NCBI RefSeq assembly: GCF_946480185.1
Contig: NZ_CAMLIG010000001.1
Span: forward strand, 124,001-188,000
Reading direction: 5' to 3'
Origin: an uncultured Pedobacter sp.
Lineage (GTDB): Bacteria; Bacteroidota; Bacteroidia; Sphingobacteriales; Sphingobacteriaceae
DNA length: 64,000 bases
A program made the translations under genes and the position numbers. This document shows, piece after piece, positions 1 to 9,999 of this stretch (its first letter is position 1; each line of letters starts with the position of its first letter). The notes under the pieces are model-generated. The model had not been told where the DNA came from. It worked only from the letters and a program-made list of their open reading frames with translations, and did no database searches.

Positions 1-276
1 CTTATTGCCTAACATGGAAATACAAACCACTTTGATATGCGGAAAACTGGCTTTCACTAATTTCGTGAGTTCAACACCGCTTAAACCTGGCATCTGAATA
101 TCTGTGACGAGGATATCAATTTTCAGCAATTTTATTTGCTCCAGCACATCCATCGGATTATTGCTACAGCCACAAATATTGATCTGTGGATAGTGTTGCA
201 GTAAAGACATCAAGCCGTCTAACACCATCTGGTGGTCATCAACCATAAACAGGTTTATTTTTTCACGATTATCCAT
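1..276 (-). CDS. Response regulator, LuxR/NarL type (3' end outside window)
   Basis: Only the first 92 residues are present; the gene runs off the left edge. They form a receiver (REC) domain: acidic pair D13-D14 in FMVDDH, phosphoacceptor D59 in ILVTDIQMPG, and S87 at the conserved Ser/Thr position. The lost part should hold the conserved Lys and probably a LuxR-type HTH, inferred from the adjacent HisKA_3-class kinase, which normally pairs with NarL/LuxR regulators. The ATG at 276 lies 61 bp downstream of the kinase stop on the same strand, so the two probably form one two-component operon. The target genes cannot be deduced. Confidence 0.85.
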   Translation of the reverse strand, partial: MDNREKINLFMVDDHQMVLDGLMSLLQHYPQINICGCSNNPMDVLEQIKLLKIDILVTDIQMPGLSGVELTKLVKASFPHIKVVCISMLGNK

Positions 277-337
277 TCTTTTAAATTTAAAAATCTAAAC
301 AACCACCTAACTAAAAACTAACTAACCAGCTAAAAAA

Positions 338-2107
338 CTAACCCAAGGGCACATAAATACTGATTACTGTTCCTCGGTTTTTTGCCGAATCAAAATCTAT
401 CGTTCCTCTAAGGTATTCTATCCTACTTTTTATATTTTGCAAACCTATGCCTGCTGCGTTTCCAATTTCTTTCACATCAAACCCAACTCCGTTATCCTCA
501 ATAATTAAAGTAAGCTCATGTTCTTCTTTTAAGAGTTGAATATCCAAATTACTCGCTTTTGCATGTTTAATCACATTGTTTACACTCTCCTGCACCACTC
601 GATACAAAACCGTTTCAATGTTGGATGGAATCCGTTCATTGATATTAACCGATTGAAAATTCACTTTCAGTTTGTCTTGATTGATGTTTTGGATAAAATC
701 TCGGATTGCGGCCACCATTCCCAACTTCATCAAAACATCCGACGCCATTTGGTGAGATATGTTTCGCAATTCCTTACAGCTTACATCTACCAAGTCCATG
801 GTTTTAAAAAAATTTGTTTTCACCTGTTTATCTTTAAACTGAACCTGATTTTCAAGGCCTGATAAATTCAGTTTCACGGTGGAAAACATTTGCCCCAAAC
901 CGTCATGTAAATCACTTGCAATGCGTTTTCGTTCTTTTTCTTCTGCTTCTAGAATTGCTTTTGAGGCTAAATCTTGTTGCTTTAAAATTTCTAGCTGTAG
1001 CTTTTTATCCTGCTTGTATTTGTTATTTCTAATTACGAGGTAAAAAACAACCAAACCCAAAAACAAGAAAATTAAAGAGCCGTAAAGCCACTGGTTTTTT
1101 CTACTGATCTCAAATTGTTGTTGCTGAATTAATTTCTGCTTTTTTTCAGTCTCAAACTTTACGTTTAGCTCTGATAGCTGTTTGGTATTTTCTTCGTTTA
1201 TAAATTTTTTGTTGTATTCTGTAAAAAGCTTTTGGTACGCTAAAGCCATTTTATAGTCTCCGGCTCTTTTTGCCGCATCGCTCATGCTGTCATAGGTGGA
1301 TTCAATAATTTCTATTGCACTTATTTTTTTTGAGATTTCTAATGCTCTTTCGCAATATTTAATGGCAAGCTGGTAATTCCCTATTTCGCCATAAAGGTTA
1401 CCAATATTGTTATAGGTTGCGGCTTGCATCCATTCGTCGCCAGTTTTTACCGATAACTCTATTGCTTTAAAATTGTATTTTAAAGACGCATCATATTTTT
1501 TCTCGTATTTATAAACAATGGCTAAGTTGCTTAAAGCCATCGCTATTTTTGGAGTAATATCTTTGGCTAAATAAATGTCGTAAGCATTTTTATAAGCAAT
1601 TATGGCTTTATCGTAAAGCAATAGCTGTTCATAAACTGTCCCTTTATTGTTTTGGCAATCGGCTATTAATTCGTCTTCGTTAACTTCCCGAGCTAAAACT
1701 TCTGCTTTGTTGTAATAATCTAATGCTTCGGTAAACTTTTTCCAGCTAATGTATAATGCGCCTATATTTTTATAGGTATGCGCAATAAAACTTTTATCAT
1801 TGATACTTTCCGCTTTTAACAAAGCTTCCTGATAGAGCTTAAATGCCATAACATTGTTGCCTCTGTCCGCTTCCATCCTCCCTAAAGCAAGCTTTGCTTC
1901 TATATATACTTTTGTATCATTCTTTTTTTGCGCTGTTTTAATAACTTCGTTTAACAGGATTTTAGCAGAATCGGCGTTGCCACTGCTGATGTAAGTTTTT
2001 GCGCTCTTTAACTCATCATTAAGATTATGATTTAAAATAACGCTTTGACTCTTAGCGTTAAACACAAATAGGCATCCCAAAAAAAGAGAGAAATAGAATA
2101 TTTTCAT
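338..2107 (-). CDS. TPR-containing sensor histidine kinase (HisKA_3 / NarX-DesK class)
   Basis: A 589-residue membrane sensor kinase. Residues 1-20 look like a signal peptide. About 30-300 hold tetratricopeptide repeats, presumably periplasmic, with recurring GxxYxxxxxYxxAlxxYxkA patterns. A coiled coil (310-340) leads to one membrane helix (341-359). The dimerisation/phosphoacceptor box has H401 in ERKRIASDLHDGLGQ. The HATPase domain shows the N box near 506-516 (QESVNNVIKHA), DNGVGFD at 538-544 and GIGLQNIKSR near 553. This is the standard Bacteroidota 'tetratricopeptide repeat histidine kinase' layout, with the TPRs probably sensing a protein or envelope signal. It should phosphorylate the regulator just downstream. 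The ligand is unknown. Confidence 0.93.
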   Translation of the reverse strand: MKIFYFSLFLGCLFVFNAKSQSVILNHNLNDELKSAKTYISSGNADSAKILLNEVIKTAQKKNDTKVYIEAKLALGRMEADRGNNVMAFKLYQEALLKAESINDKSFIAHTYKNIGALYISWKKFTEALDYYNKAEVLAREVNEDELIADCQNNKGTVYEQLLLYDKAIIAYKNAYDIYLAKDITPKIAMALSNLAIVYKYEKKYDASLKYNFKAIELSVKTGDEWMQAATYNNIGNLYGEIGNYQLAIKYCERALEISKKISAIEIIESTYDSMSDAAKRAGDYKMALAYQKLFTEYNKKFINEENTKQLSELNVKFETEKKQKLIQQQQFEISRKNQWLYGSLIFLFLGLVVFYLVIRNNKYKQDKKLQLEILKQQDLASKAILEAEEKERKRIASDLHDGLGQMFSTVKLNLSGLENQVQFKDKQVKTNFFKTMDLVDVSCKELRNISHQMASDVLMKLGMVAAIRDFIQNINQDKLKVNFQSVNINERIPSNIETVLYRVVQESVNNVIKHAKASNLDIQLLKEEHELTLIIEDNGVGFDVKEIGNAAGIGLQNIKSRIEYLRGTIDFDSAKNRGTVISIYVPLG

Positions 2108-2258
2108 TGAATAAAGTGCCTATTAATAGTTATAAAAGCATATTTGTTTACCAGCCCATTATTGAACAAGATAATAGATTATTATTAAATTTTAAATCAG
2201 CTTTTAATTTTAGTGAAAGATAATATTTAGATGGTTTATATTACTTTTCATCATACTG

Positions 2259-5200
2259 TTATCTGGCTAATAAAATTTTAAAAGACGCAAATGTTTGGTC
2301 GCTTTTAATTTTAAGCAAATAAACTCCATTATTAATCTGGGCAGGAATTTTTAAGCTGTTGCTGATCATTGAAGTTTTAAAAATAACTTTTCCGCTTAAG
2401 TCAATAATTTCTATGTCCAGGGTTTTAGCATTTGTTCCGTTTATATTAATGTAATCTGTAACAGGATTTGGATAAATTGAAAGTTTATTTTGGTTGGCTA
2501 AAACGAACTTTACCGATTTAACAGCAGAATATTCAAACATCGCATTATCATCTACTTGTTTCAACCTATAATAATTGTCACCGGTAACAGGCAAAACATC
2601 CCTAAACACATAATTTTTAGCTTGATTATTATTTCCGGCACCTTTTACTTCTCCAATTTTATCCCAACTTAAACCGTCTGAACTGCGTTCAATATCAAAC
2701 CTATCGTTATTGATTTCGGTTTGAGTTTGCCAAGTTAAAATGCTTCCTTTTTCATCAGCTTTAGCTATAAAATTAACCAGTTTTACAGGTAATGTTGTGG
2801 GTACATCTCCGTTGGCTATCCCAATTGCGAAATCAGAAAATCCGGTAATATTTCCGGCTGTGGCCGTTGCAACGCCATTATTTTGCGAAGATGTTCCGTT
2901 TTGCCCGTAAAACGCCCATGCAGATGATGAATTTGCTCTTTTTACCACTACATAGTTTGCTGCCTGCGCATCAGTTAGGCCATTTGTATAACCTCTTCCT
3001 TCTAAATTAATCGTATAGTTTCCGCCAGTGAGCGCCGTGTTTGGCGTTACGGTCCATATTCCACTATTTAGTAACGAACTAACCATTTTGCCACCAACTG
3101 TTGTGTTTGGTGCAGTGCCGTTTATGGTTGTGTTAAAAGATGCAGTTATATTTTGCGGACCAGCTAAATTATTAGCTTGTAAAACTACTGGTGCATAACG
3201 TGTTAACGTACCTACCGGGAAAGTGTAATTTCCAGAGGCATTTACGGTACGCTTTAAGCTTCCGGCGATGTAAGCTGTTGGCGAATAATTAATAGTTGCT
3301 AAAGGATTTGTTAAGGTAACAGTTCCGCTTACAATAGTATTTGTTAACGTTAAAGAGCCACCAATTGTAGCCGTCATGGTAAAAGTTCCTCCTTTTGCAA
3401 TTTCAACATCGTTGTTTACCACTACAGACGAGCCATAAAAACCCGCCGGTCCGCTAGCTCCAAAAAGCAGTTTGCCACTTCCGGATAACGGTGTGTTGCC
3501 GTTATTAAATCCCGAAAAGAAAGTTGAACCTGTAACCTCAATTATTCCGTTGTTAACAATCCCATTTGGAGAACTAAAATCTTCTGACATTTTTAAAGTT
3601 ACCCCCGAAGCCACACTTAACGCCGCGGCGCTGTTTGCAGAAGAAACGCTTGATGGATAATTTGCTGTTCCGGCTACAAATTTTGCGTAATAGTTTGAGT
3701 TTGGCACTCCGGCGTCCCAATTGCCAGCAGTATTCCAATTTTGGTCGTTTGCGGCGCCTGTCCAAGTGGTGGTTAATCCCTTTACCCCAATATAATAATC
3801 TGTTATGTAAGCGGGAGGCGTTAATCCGGTAATGGTTGCGGTAATTACTCCTGCGTTTTCTGTAATGGTATAATTGCTCAACACTTCGTATCCTAATGGC
3901 CCGCCCTGTACTTTACGGAGCAGTACGTATCGCGAATGATCAACACCTCCGTTATTATAATCTCTGCCCTCAAAAGTGATATCTAAGGTGCCTGCTGTTG
4001 CAACAACATTCGGAAAAACGGACCAATCGCAATTTAAAAGTTTAGTCACCGGTACGCCATCGGCAAAAACCCCTGGATTATCCGGATTGGTGATGCGGCT
4101 GTAAAAAACACCGTAATTAGTTGTTCCGGTAATTCCATTTGTTGAGATGCTTATCGGACAATAATCTGTAGCTCCTCCGGCAGAGACTGGAAAAAAATAA
4201 CTGCCTGTAGGATTGATATTTCGCACCAGTTTGTTTTGAAAAGCATTCGCTGCTGATGCTAAAGTAATACTTGCGTTTGGATTGCTTATAGTAAACTCAT
4301 TACTTAAAGGCGGAATTATATAACCACTATTAATAGTGATGTTTCCGTTTACAGCAGCATGGTTTGATATAAAATTGCCAGCTTTATTAAGCTCGATGTT
4401 GTTATTTATTAAACCGCTAAATGTACTTGGAGAACTATTGGTGAACGATATTGTTCCACTTCCGCTGATGTTTGCTACAGCAGTTGTGCTTCCAAATCCT
4501 GTAAATGTACCAGAACCAACAGGCTCAATAACGCCGTTGTTTACTACGCCCAATGGCGCAGTCATATTATAAGCCAACTTAACATTAGCGCCAGACGCAA
4601 CACTTAGAGATTCTGTTGCCGGAGCAAGCGGAAAAGTTTGAGGATAATTGCTTAAACCAGAACTAAAAGATGCTTTGATGCTCGAATTTGGAATTCCGTT
4701 ATCCCAGTTCCCTGCATCGACCCAAATTCCGTTATTTGCCGCACCTGTCCAATTAGAAATTACAGTTCCCACGATACCGATTGCATATTGAGCAGTAGCC
4801 AAGTTTAATCCCGTTGCAGATGCGCTTGAGCTATTTCCGCTTTGTGAAGCTGTACCCGCTGTACCGTCAGATTTCCAAGGATTAGAGAACTCCGTACGAT
4901 TTATCAAAAGATATTTGGAGGCATCCAAAATGGTATTTGTAGCTCCTTTTTCATCGATACTTAAATCATAAGTTCCCGAAGTAATCGCATTTGGCTGGAC
5001 AGTAAAATATCCGGCATTCAAATATTTATTAACCGTTTGGGAGTTATAAGTAAAATTTGGCACCGAGCCATCTTGCGCCAAACTTCTGGAAACGGTAAAT
5101 GATTGTGTACCGACTAAATTATTTGCAGTTAGGCTTACCGTTCCGTTATCAAAAGGGAAATTATAACTTCCACTTGCATTGGTATAACGGGTTAGTACCG

Positions 5201-8135
5201 ATGTAACATAAGCATTGCCGGTAACTGTTAAGGTCGCATTGGGGTTGTACATGGTAAAACCGCTTACCGTAGTTCCGTTTGATAATATTAAATCGCCATT
5301 AAAAAAATTGTTATTGCTTAAGTAAAAATTTGGATAGCCATTAATCTCCACATTATTGTTGATGATATTGGCAAGCCCTGTTGAAAGTATGCCAACCGGG
5401 CCTCCACTTTTAAACAACAGTTTACCCGAACCCGATAAAGGCGAGTATCCGTTTGTAGAATTGCCGAAACCCGAAAAATATGATGTTCCGGTAAGCTCTA
5501 TTTGTCCGTTATTTACAATTCCGCCTGTGGCAATAAAAGTTGTTGGAAGTTTTATATTTACACCAGCATCTACCTGAAGTTTTGAAGCCGTGTTAGTGGC
5601 AGTAATATTTTGGGGATAAGTGGTTTTACCGGCAGAAATGGTTGCATTTGTTCCACTTGTTGGCACTCCATTGTCCCAGTTGCCGGCATCTGTCCATAAA
5701 GAATTTCCGGCGTTACCTGTCCAGTTGGTATTTCCGTTTTCTGTCCCGTTAGCAATAGAAGCAGAACCAATACCTATTGCAAAATCATTAAACTCAGTTA
5801 AATTTTCTGAGGAAATAGCTATTAAGCCATTGCTCAAAACCGAACCGTTTATTGTTCCTCCGGTTTGTGTAGAAGAAAGTTTTTTGCCATTTAAACTCCA
5901 GGATGAGGTTGAGCTGTTTCTTCTGATAACAAGGTACTTTGTAGGGTCGGTAACGCCATTGGTATATTTTGAGGCCTCTAAGGCTAAAGTATAGTTACCG
6001 CTGGTAATTGTGGCACTTGGCGTGATGCTCCAAAATCCGGTATTAACCAATGATGAAACGGTTGAAGTACCGAAAGTCAAATTTGGTGTTGTTCCGCTTA
6101 ATGAAGGATTAAAAGCTACTGAAATATTTTGTGGACCAACCACATTGTTTAAATGGATGGTTACCGGATTATACTGACTGCTCCCTCCCATCGGAAAAAT
6201 ATAATCTCCCGACGTATTAATCGCTCTTTTTAACGTTCCCGAAGAAATATAACTTGTTGATGAATAAGTTATAGTTGCGTTGGGATCTGTCATACTCAAG
6301 GGAGCAAGATAATATACACCTAGTTTTCCATTGGTAAGGTATAAGGAACCACCCAAAACACCTCCGTACGTATTTATTGTTCCGGATGGATAATTGATTT
6401 CTAAACTTTGTGGAATATCAAAATAAATAGTGGCCGGACTGGCGGCGGTAAAAACCAATCTTCCGTTTCCGGATAACGGAGTGCTATTGGTGTTAAAACC
6501 CTGAAAAGTTCCAGAACCTATTACTGTTAAATTTCCGTTGTTCACTAGTCCTCCTTTAGCAGAAAAAGCCATCGGTAAGCCAAAAATTGCACCTGTGTTT
6601 ACTAGCAACTTCCCTGTAATGGCAGTTGTTGGGATATTTGAGGGATAAGAAGTTAAACCTCCCGGAATAACAGACTTCTCGTTACCATTGGGTACACCAT
6701 TATCCCAATTACCGGTATCTGTCCAACTGCCATTTGCAGCATTTCCCGTCCAATTAGTAGTAGGTGGTAAAGTAACATTTGCTCCATTAAATTGAGCCAA
6801 GAATAAATCGTAAGGATAACTTCCGCTTGCTGTGGTATTGTAAACAGAAGAACCAGTTTTTATTGAACTCCCGAAATTTCCTCCAACAATTACCTTTCCA
6901 CTCGTTGTAGTTTCAAATGTGGTGATGCCCCCGGTATTGTAAGAGCTTCCGTTAACCAAGATGCTGTTGGCGTAAACTACTTGATCTGTACTGGCATTAT
7001 ATTTTATGATAATTCCGGCTGATTTGGTATTGTCGGCAGGTAAGGTAAAAAAATAGTCACCAAAAACCTCTGTATATGCTTGCGTTATACCAGCTGCGTT
7101 TTCGTAACCATAAATTCCATCGCTTTTTACCCTAAAAATCCCTTTATAAGGGCTAACTGTCAAATAACGGCTGATAGTTCCAGTATTATCTAATTCAAAA
7201 TATCTGTTTCCACCGTATGAGGCTGTTGATATTCCTTCAAAAGAACTACCAAAACCAGCCCCCATCTGGATATAACTTTTACCGTTGGCATCAACCGTAA
7301 AACCTAATACCACTTGGATATTTGGAATAATTTTAGTCCATCGTTTAACGCCATTATTATCTACAGAAGCCACATAAGAATACGGATCGGTAAAACCTCC
7401 GGTTGTATTATAAGCATCGCCCAAAATATTAACACTAGCCGTACCTGTATTAAAACAGGTGAAATATACATTTCCGGCATTGTCGGTAAAATCCTGATAA
7501 TAAGTTCCGGAATTAGAGCCTGCACCCGTACAGTTTGCCGTCCATATCACACTACCGTCGCCTTGGTTCAACTTGTAAATATTTTTTGCATTAGCCGTAC
7601 TTTCCATCACCAAGGGATTTCCGTCCGGGCCGATATTTACTCCGTTTACCTCATATAAAGGGAAATTTTCTTTTTTCCATAAAACATTTCCATTGCCATC
7701 GTACTTTACTAAAAAAGCATTGTTAGCAGTTCCGGTAGTAAGCCCCGAACCACCGATATATACATTTCCGCCAGCATCCAAAGTAATTGAGTTAACATTT
7801 TGGTTAGCCAATGTGCCATTGCCACTATAGCTTTTAAGCCAAAGTATATTTCCGGTTGAGTCATATTTTGCAACAAATACGTTCTGAAGTTCGGTTGTGC
7901 CGTTCATTGTAGAGTTTACGGTAAAACTTCCGATGGTTAAGGTTCCGTGAAAATATCCTGTGGAATAAACGTTTCCGGAGGCATCGCTTGCTATTTGCCT
8001 CACTGCCTTGCCGGGAGAACCATTTGCTGTGCCAGAAACCGACGCCCACTCCCAACCCGATCCGGTAAGCTGTGCATGCGCTGATAAATTAATCAATAGC
8101 AATAAAATGAATGATAAAAAGGAGAGCTTTTTCAT
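2259..8135 (-). CDS. Giant modular surface protein with T9SS type A sorting domain
   Basis: A 1958-residue secreted protein. After a signal peptide (to about 21) the N-terminal ~450 residues carry SBBP-like beta-propeller repeats (GNVYxxG, AKYDSTGNILW). Four related modules begin near residues 460, 803, 1127 and 1456. Each opens with a W-T-G...GNWD-x-G-(V/I)-P motif and ends with a (F/Y)-(A/Y)-I-G-(I/V) strand. A fibronectin-like segment starts at about 1781 (LPVKLVNFIAK). The end is a type A T9SS sorting domain: LSIYPNPVTDYI near 1878, then GVYLLKI and a terminal basic residue. It is expected to cross the outer membrane through the type IX system and stay cell-attached or be released. No catalytic motif is seen; an adhesin or sheath role is inference. 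Confidence 0.88.
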   Translation of the reverse strand: MKKLSFLSFILLLLINLSAHAQLTGSGWEWASVSGTANGSPGKAVRQIASDASGNVYSTGYFHGTLTIGSFTVNSTMNGTTELQNVFVAKYDSTGNILWLKSYSGNGTLANQNVNSITLDAGGNVYIGGSGLTTGTANNAFLVKYDGNGNVLWKKENFPLYEVNGVNIGPDGNPLVMESTANAKNIYKLNQGDGSVIWTANCTGAGSNSGTYYQDFTDNAGNVYFTCFNTGTASVNILGDAYNTTGGFTDPYSYVASVDNNGVKRWTKIIPNIQVVLGFTVDANGKSYIQMGAGFGSSFEGISTASYGGNRYFELDNTGTISRYLTVSPYKGIFRVKSDGIYGYENAAGITQAYTEVFGDYFFTLPADNTKSAGIIIKYNASTDQVVYANSILVNGSSYNTGGITTFETTTSGKVIVGGNFGSSIKTGSSVYNTTASGSYPYDLFLAQFNGANVTLPPTTNWTGNAANGSWTDTGNWDNGVPNGNEKSVIPGGLTSYPSNIPTTAITGKLLVNTGAIFGLPMAFSAKGGLVNNGNLTVIGSGTFQGFNTNSTPLSGNGRLVFTAASPATIYFDIPQSLEINYPSGTINTYGGVLGGSLYLTNGKLGVYYLAPLSMTDPNATITYSSTSYISSGTLKRAINTSGDYIFPMGGSSQYNPVTIHLNNVVGPQNISVAFNPSLSGTTPNLTFGTSTVSSLVNTGFWSITPSATITSGNYTLALEASKYTNGVTDPTKYLVIRRNSSTSSWSLNGKKLSSTQTGGTINGSVLSNGLIAISSENLTEFNDFAIGIGSASIANGTENGNTNWTGNAGNSLWTDAGNWDNGVPTSGTNATISAGKTTYPQNITATNTASKLQVDAGVNIKLPTTFIATGGIVNNGQIELTGTSYFSGFGNSTNGYSPLSGSGKLLFKSGGPVGILSTGLANIINNNVEINGYPNFYLSNNNFFNGDLILSNGTTVSGFTMYNPNATLTVTGNAYVTSVLTRYTNASGSYNFPFDNGTVSLTANNLVGTQSFTVSRSLAQDGSVPNFTYNSQTVNKYLNAGYFTVQPNAITSGTYDLSIDEKGATNTILDASKYLLINRTEFSNPWKSDGTAGTASQSGNSSSASATGLNLATAQYAIGIVGTVISNWTGAANNGIWVDAGNWDNGIPNSSIKASFSSGLSNYPQTFPLAPATESLSVASGANVKLAYNMTAPLGVVNNGVIEPVGSGTFTGFGSTTAVANISGSGTISFTNSSPSTFSGLINNNIELNKAGNFISNHAAVNGNITINSGYIIPPLSNEFTISNPNASITLASAANAFQNKLVRNINPTGSYFFPVSAGGATDYCPISISTNGITGTTNYGVFYSRITNPDNPGVFADGVPVTKLLNCDWSVFPNVVATAGTLDITFEGRDYNNGGVDHSRYVLLRKVQGGPLGYEVLSNYTITENAGVITATITGLTPPAYITDYYIGVKGLTTTWTGAANDQNWNTAGNWDAGVPNSNYYAKFVAGTANYPSSVSSANSAAALSVASGVTLKMSEDFSSPNGIVNNGIIEVTGSTFFSGFNNGNTPLSGSGKLLFGASGPAGFYGSSVVVNNDVEIAKGGTFTMTATIGGSLTLTNTIVSGTVTLTNPLATINYSPTAYIAGSLKRTVNASGNYTFPVGTLTRYAPVVLQANNLAGPQNITASFNTTINGTAPNTTVGGKMVSSLLNSGIWTVTPNTALTGGNYTINLEGRGYTNGLTDAQAANYVVVKRANSSSAWAFYGQNGTSSQNNGVATATAGNITGFSDFAIGIANGDVPTTLPVKLVNFIAKADEKGSILTWQTQTEINNDRFDIERSSDGLSWDKIGEVKGAGNNNQAKNYVFRDVLPVTGDNYYRLKQVDDNAMFEYSAVKSVKFVLANQNKLSIYPNPVTDYININGTNAKTLDIEIIDLSGKVIFKTSMISNSLKIPAQINNGVYLLKIKSDQTFASFKILLAR

Positions 8136-8161
8136 GTGGATTTAGGTTTAATGCAAACGCC

Positions 8162-8176
8162 CGGAATGGATTTCCG
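8162..8176. other. Short hairpin in the leader of the giant T9SS gene
   Basis: A 5-bp perfect core (CGGAA / TTCCG, loop TGGAT) extends to an 8-bp arm with one G-U pair. It sits between the lipoprotein stop (8197) and the ATG of the large secreted protein (8135). On the minus strand no T-run follows it, so it is not a convincing terminator there. It could be a leader structure or chance. Confidence 0.25.
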
Positions 8177-8196
8177 AGCCTTTTTGTGGTTAATAT

Positions 8197-8724
8197 TTAG
8201 TTGATGGTTCCTTTAAAAGTGCCTTGTTCTGCATAGGCTTCTTTACCGGCGCTATTATGAGCTACAAAATTGAAAGTGCCTTCTAAGGTTTTACCTTCTA
8301 TTTTGGTGATATTGACTTCGCCTCCTCCTTGCATTGTAGTGCTGTTTTGATCAGTAGAATAAATAATTGTTCTATCGCTTACATTTGTATAGTCTTTTGT
8401 AATGGTTATTCCTCCGTTGGGATAAGCCGGGCCAAGTTTTACAGCACCAGTGGTGGTTACATCTTTTAATAAAACAATGCTAATGGACTCTTTGCCTCCA
8501 TCTCTAATTCCAGAAATGGTGATGATGGTACTTCCTGCAGCCGTAACTTTTACGATCCCGGCAACAGATGATGTGAATTTTCCGGCGTTTGTGCCATCAA
8601 AGCCGTAGCCAGATGCTGTAATAGTTCCAGAAACACCAAGAGCTGATGCCGTGTCTTCGGCTTTTTTACAGCCAAAAAACAAGGCCGAAATCAATAAGGT
8701 AGTCAACAGTAAATTTTTCATCAT
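8197..8724 (-). CDS. DUF6252-like lipoprotein
   Basis: The open frame begins at a TTG (8739), but consecutive ATGs at 8724 and 8721 directly precede the hydrophobic signal KNLLLTTLLISALFFGC, so an ATG start is preferred. The lipobox (LFFGC followed by KK) predicts signal peptidase II processing and lipid anchoring. The mature ~155 residues are Gly/Thr-rich beta structure ending EGTFNFVAHN...GTFKGTIN, as in the DUF6252 group of Bacteroidota lipoproteins, whose function is unknown. It lies 61 bp upstream of the giant T9SS gene on the same strand, so the two may be co-transcribed. Confidence 0.8.
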   Translation of the reverse strand: MMKNLLLTTLLISALFFGCKKAEDTASALGVSGTITASGYGFDGTNAGKFTSSVAGIVKVTAAGSTIITISGIRDGGKESISIVLLKDVTTTGAVKLGPAYPNGGITITKDYTNVSDRTIIYSTDQNSTTMQGGGEVNITKIEGKTLEGTFNFVAHNSAGKEAYAEQGTFKGTIN

Positions 8725-8860
8725 GTTTTTTTCTATCAAATCTCGACGAAAAAATCTCTGAAATAAATACCGTTAGAGAGGCATTTTTATATCCGTACTG
8801 GTACGTAGAAAGAAATAAGATTGGTGAATTTTGCGCAGGAAGGCTGTTTACCGAGGGATA

Positions 8861-9622
8861 TCAAATAATAAAACTCAAACCGTCATAAGCCAATTCAATA
8901 CCTGCGGGCAGTTCTTTTGAAACATCTTTATATTTGCCTAAACGGTGACTGATATGGGTAAAATAAGTTTTTTCAGCTCCTATTTTTTGTGCGAAAGCTA
9001 TCGCTTCTTCTAAAGTAAAATGCGAAATGTGTTTTTCTCTTTGCAAAGCATTAATGACCAATATTTTTGATCCTCTAATTTTTTCCTGCTCTGCTTCACT
9101 TACGGTTTTAGCATCAGTAATATAGGTAAAATCCTTAATTCTAAATCCCAGAACGGGCAATTTAAAATGTATTACTTCTATTGGGTTGAAGTCAATATCG
9201 CCAACGGAAAAAGGCTCACTTCCAATGGTATGCAAATCAACTAATGGAATTCCTGGATATTTAAAATCGGCAAAAATATAATTAAACTCCCGCTGAAGCG
9301 CTTTTTGAACGGCTAAATCTGCATAAATATCCATAGCAGATTTTTGCTTGAAATTAAAAGCCCTAATATCATCTAAACCTGCAATATGATCTTTGTGCTC
9401 GTGGGTAAAAACAACCGCATCCAATTTCTGTACATCTTCGCGCAACATTTGCTGCCGAAAATCTGGGCCGGTATCAATTATTACAGTTTTTTCAGCAGAT
9501 TCAATCAAAATACTGCTCCGTAAACGCTTATCTCGTGGATCGGTAGATTTGCAAATATCGCAGTTACAAGCAATAACAGGTACGCCTTGTGATGTTCCGG
9601 TGCCTAAAAATGTGATTTTCAA
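8861..9622 (-). CDS. MBL-fold metallohydrolase (PhnP-like)
   Basis: A 253-residue cytosolic metallo-beta-lactamase-fold hydrolase. The metal-binding signature is THEHKDH (H74, H76, D78, H79), with further ligands expected in ITDAK (about 167-171) and FTHISHRLG near the C-terminus. An N-terminal Cys cluster (C19, C21, C24) and FLGTGTSQGVP match the PhnP-related group, which cleaves cyclic phosphodiesters in phosphonate metabolism. No phosphonate genes are nearby, so the substrate here is open. It stands alone, with 86 bp to the next upstream gene. Confidence 0.85.
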   Translation of the reverse strand: MKITFLGTGTSQGVPVIACNCDICKSTDPRDKRLRSSILIESAEKTVIIDTGPDFRQQMLREDVQKLDAVVFTHEHKDHIAGLDDIRAFNFKQKSAMDIYADLAVQKALQREFNYIFADFKYPGIPLVDLHTIGSEPFSVGDIDFNPIEVIHFKLPVLGFRIKDFTYITDAKTVSEAEQEKIRGSKILVINALQREKHISHFTLEEAIAFAQKIGAEKTYFTHISHRLGKYKDVSKELPAGIELAYDGLSFII

Positions 9623-9708
9623 ATTTATAGTGTAACGTTAAACATAAATGAGGAATACTTTATTAAGCTACCTATTATCAACAATATAAAAATTTTGACT
9701 TTCTGCTT

Positions 9709-9987
9709 TTAACCTAATGCTAATTTAGTTTGTTTAATGGCATAGTAAAAGACTTTCTGCTTTTCAGAAAGCTTGCTTTCGTTTGCTTCGATATTTTTAA
9801 GCAATTCTATCAATGCAGTAATCTTGCTCTCTAAGTTAGAAAACTTATTTACCATCACAATTTTACTGTTTTCAATTAAGCAGGAACCTGTTTTAAAATT
9901 GCCTTTCTCATACCGTACTTTATAGCCTAGCTCCTTTAACAGAAGCTCTACTTTTTCTAAAGTATGGTTGGTAAAAGTAACATTCAT
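9709..9987 (-). CDS. Conserved small hypothetical protein
   Basis: A 92-residue soluble protein without signal peptide or membrane segment. An alpha/beta first half (LLLKELGYKVRYEKGNF...IVMVNKF) is followed by a helical, Lys/Glu-rich second half. I recognise it only as the kind of small protein found next to lolA/ftsK in Bacteroidota; no function is assigned. It starts 12 bp after the lolA stop and is probably in the ftsK-lolA transcription unit. Confidence 0.75.
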   Translation of the reverse strand: MNVTFTNHTLEKVELLLKELGYKVRYEKGNFKTGSCLIENSKIVMVNKFSNLESKITALIELLKNIEANESKLSEKQKVFYYAIKQTKLALG

Positions 9988-9999
9988 AAAAACTCAAAC

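Noticed and set aside
5620..5994. A 124-codon plus-strand frame inside the giant T9SS gene
   Set aside because: It is antisense to a repetitive, strongly supported coding region and has no start signal or recognisable protein features.
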